The notes beneath the pieces were generated by a model, which was not told where the DNA came from, made no database searches, and worked only from the letters and a program-made list of their open reading frames with translations. This document shows positions 6,327 through 6,957 of a stretch of DNA of 6,957 nucleotides, piece after piece; position 1 is the stretch's first letter; every line of letters starts with the position of its first letter. This stretch comes from CAUJIW01 sp963205175 (GTDB taxonomy: Bacteria > Pseudomonadota > Alphaproteobacteria > Sphingomonadales > Sphingomonadaceae), in assembly GCA_041060555.1 (NCBI GenBank), contig JBEUDS010000046.1; one strand, 5' to 3'. Both the position numbers and the translations under genes were made by a program.

Positions 6327-6833
6327 ATGCGGGTGATCGCGGTCTATAATCTCAAGGGTGGTGTCGGAAAGACCACGGCGGCCGTCAATCTGGCTCATGT
6401 GGCAGCACGTGGCGGCGCCAGGGTGCTGCTGTGGGACCTTGATGCCCAGGGCGCGGCCGGCTTCACCCTGGGGGTCGAGCCGCTGGGGCGGGGCTCGGCG
6501 CGCAAGGTTGCCAAAGGCAAGGACGATCTGGCCGGCCAGATTCAGGAGAGCCGTTTCGAACGCCTCGACGTGCTGGCGGCCGATTTCTCCTACCGTCATT
6601 TCGACAAGCTGCTGGCCGAGGAAGGACGCGGCAAGCGCCTGAAAAAGCTGCTCTCGGCGCTGGCGGACGACTATGATTATGTGTTGCTTGATTGCCCGCC
6701 GTCGCTGTCTGACTTGTCCGAGCAGGTTTTCGCGGCGGCCCAGGCGTTGGTCATCCCGCTGTTGCCGACCACCTTGTCGACCCGCACCTACGGCCAGTTG
6801 ATCGACCATCTGATGGCCAAGCTGCGCGAGTGA
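6327..6833 (+). pseudogene. ParA-like ATPase, C-terminus cut by an IS3-family element
   Basis: The 168 residues hold a deviant Walker A motif KGGVGKTT (10-17), a Walker A' segment LLWDLDAQG (34-42) and Walker B YVLLDCPPS (118-126), followed by VIPLLPTTLSTRTYGQL. It is a P-loop ATPase of the ParA/MinD type; such proteins position cargo such as plasmids, chromosomes or protein clusters. GGGGAGG six bases before ATG (6314-6320) supports the start. The stop codon TGA at 6831-6833 is the first three bases of the inserted element, so the native reading frame is cut after residue 168. Related small ParA proteins are about 200 residues or longer, so the final helices and strand are probably lost while the ATP site is intact. 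No ParB partner is in view. Whether it still works is unknown; coding potential remains. Confidence 0.8.
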
Positions 6834-6957
6834 TCCACCCCCATTGAACGGGTCCACCTTGAAGTATGGTTTTGACCATGAAGGAGGACCACAATGGCAA
6901 ACAAGCGACACAAGCCCGACGAGATCGTCACGAAGCTTCGGCAGGTTGAGGTTTTGC
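6831..6957 (+). mobile_element. Left end of an IS3-family insertion sequence (runs off the window)
   Basis: The element appears to begin TGATCCACCCCC at 6831; TGA...TCA-type termini are usual in the IS3 family. A leader of 63 bases, with the repeated motif GGTCCACC/ATCCACCC, precedes the transposase start. Its boundary is placed where ParA homology ends and the terminal TGATCC starts. The right end and target duplication lie outside the window. Confidence 0.8.
6894..6957 (+). CDS. IS3-family transposase OrfA, N-terminal part
   Basis: ATG at 6894 follows AAGGAGG (6881-6887) by six bases. The 21 visible residues, MANKRHKPDEIVTKLRQVEVL, match the start of IS3-family OrfA proteins (pattern KRxxPEEIVxKLRQVxVL), the helix-turn-helix part that binds the element ends. 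In this family OrfA is normally followed by OrfB, which carries the DDE catalytic domain, joined by a programmed frameshift. The gene is cut by the window edge, not by mutation. Confidence 0.85.
   Translation, partial: MANKRHKPDEIVTKLRQVEVL

Noticed and set aside
5010..6911. 633-codon open frame on the minus strand
   Set aside because: It crosses the transporter, the ParA-like gene and the IS end in antisense. The product is a run of low-complexity R, Q, G and H with no recognisable motif.

Overview
The window is GC-rich DNA from a Gram-negative bacterium, almost certainly a proteobacterium. The evidence is an outer-membrane TonB-dependent receptor, LysR-type regulators, GTG starts and strong third-position G/C bias. 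The large Xanthomonas/Caulobacter-style receptor points to an alpha- or gammaproteobacterium. The sequence alone does not settle the genus.

Layout. Positions 1-128 look like the outer end of an insertion sequence, possibly IS21-like: a 32-bp perfect palindrome, short repeated units, and a terminal CGCTAACA that reads TGTTAGCG outward. It abuts the first 21 codons of a leftward LysR-type regulator, which appears broken at that point. A roughly 190-bp regulatory gap follows, with a candidate promoter and dyads. Then comes a 929-residue TonB-dependent receptor (387-3176) and, 92 bp downstream, a secreted beta-propeller-like protein of unknown function (3269-4090). A strong GAAA-loop hairpin sits between these two genes. 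After an AT-rich promoter region with a LysR-box dyad comes a translationally coupled pair: a LysR-type regulator of the CysL/YeiE kind (4195-5070) and a ten-helix TDT-family transporter (5067-6266). A small ParA-like ATPase (6327-6833) is then cut by an IS3-family element whose left end starts at 6831. The element's transposase OrfA begins at 6894 and runs off the window.

Functionally there are two small units. The receptor and the propeller protein look like an outer-membrane/periplasmic uptake pair for an unknown ligand, possibly once controlled by the broken divergent LysR gene. The LysR-TDT operon resembles an anion-response module. Because the regulator resembles the CysL/YeiE sulfite-linked group and the TDT family includes the sulfite exporter Ssu1, sulfite sensing and export is the best guess. 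Insertion sequences appear to have damaged a gene at each edge, which suggests a plastic, accessory region. I see no tRNA, rRNA, CRISPR array, phage or recognisable defence system.
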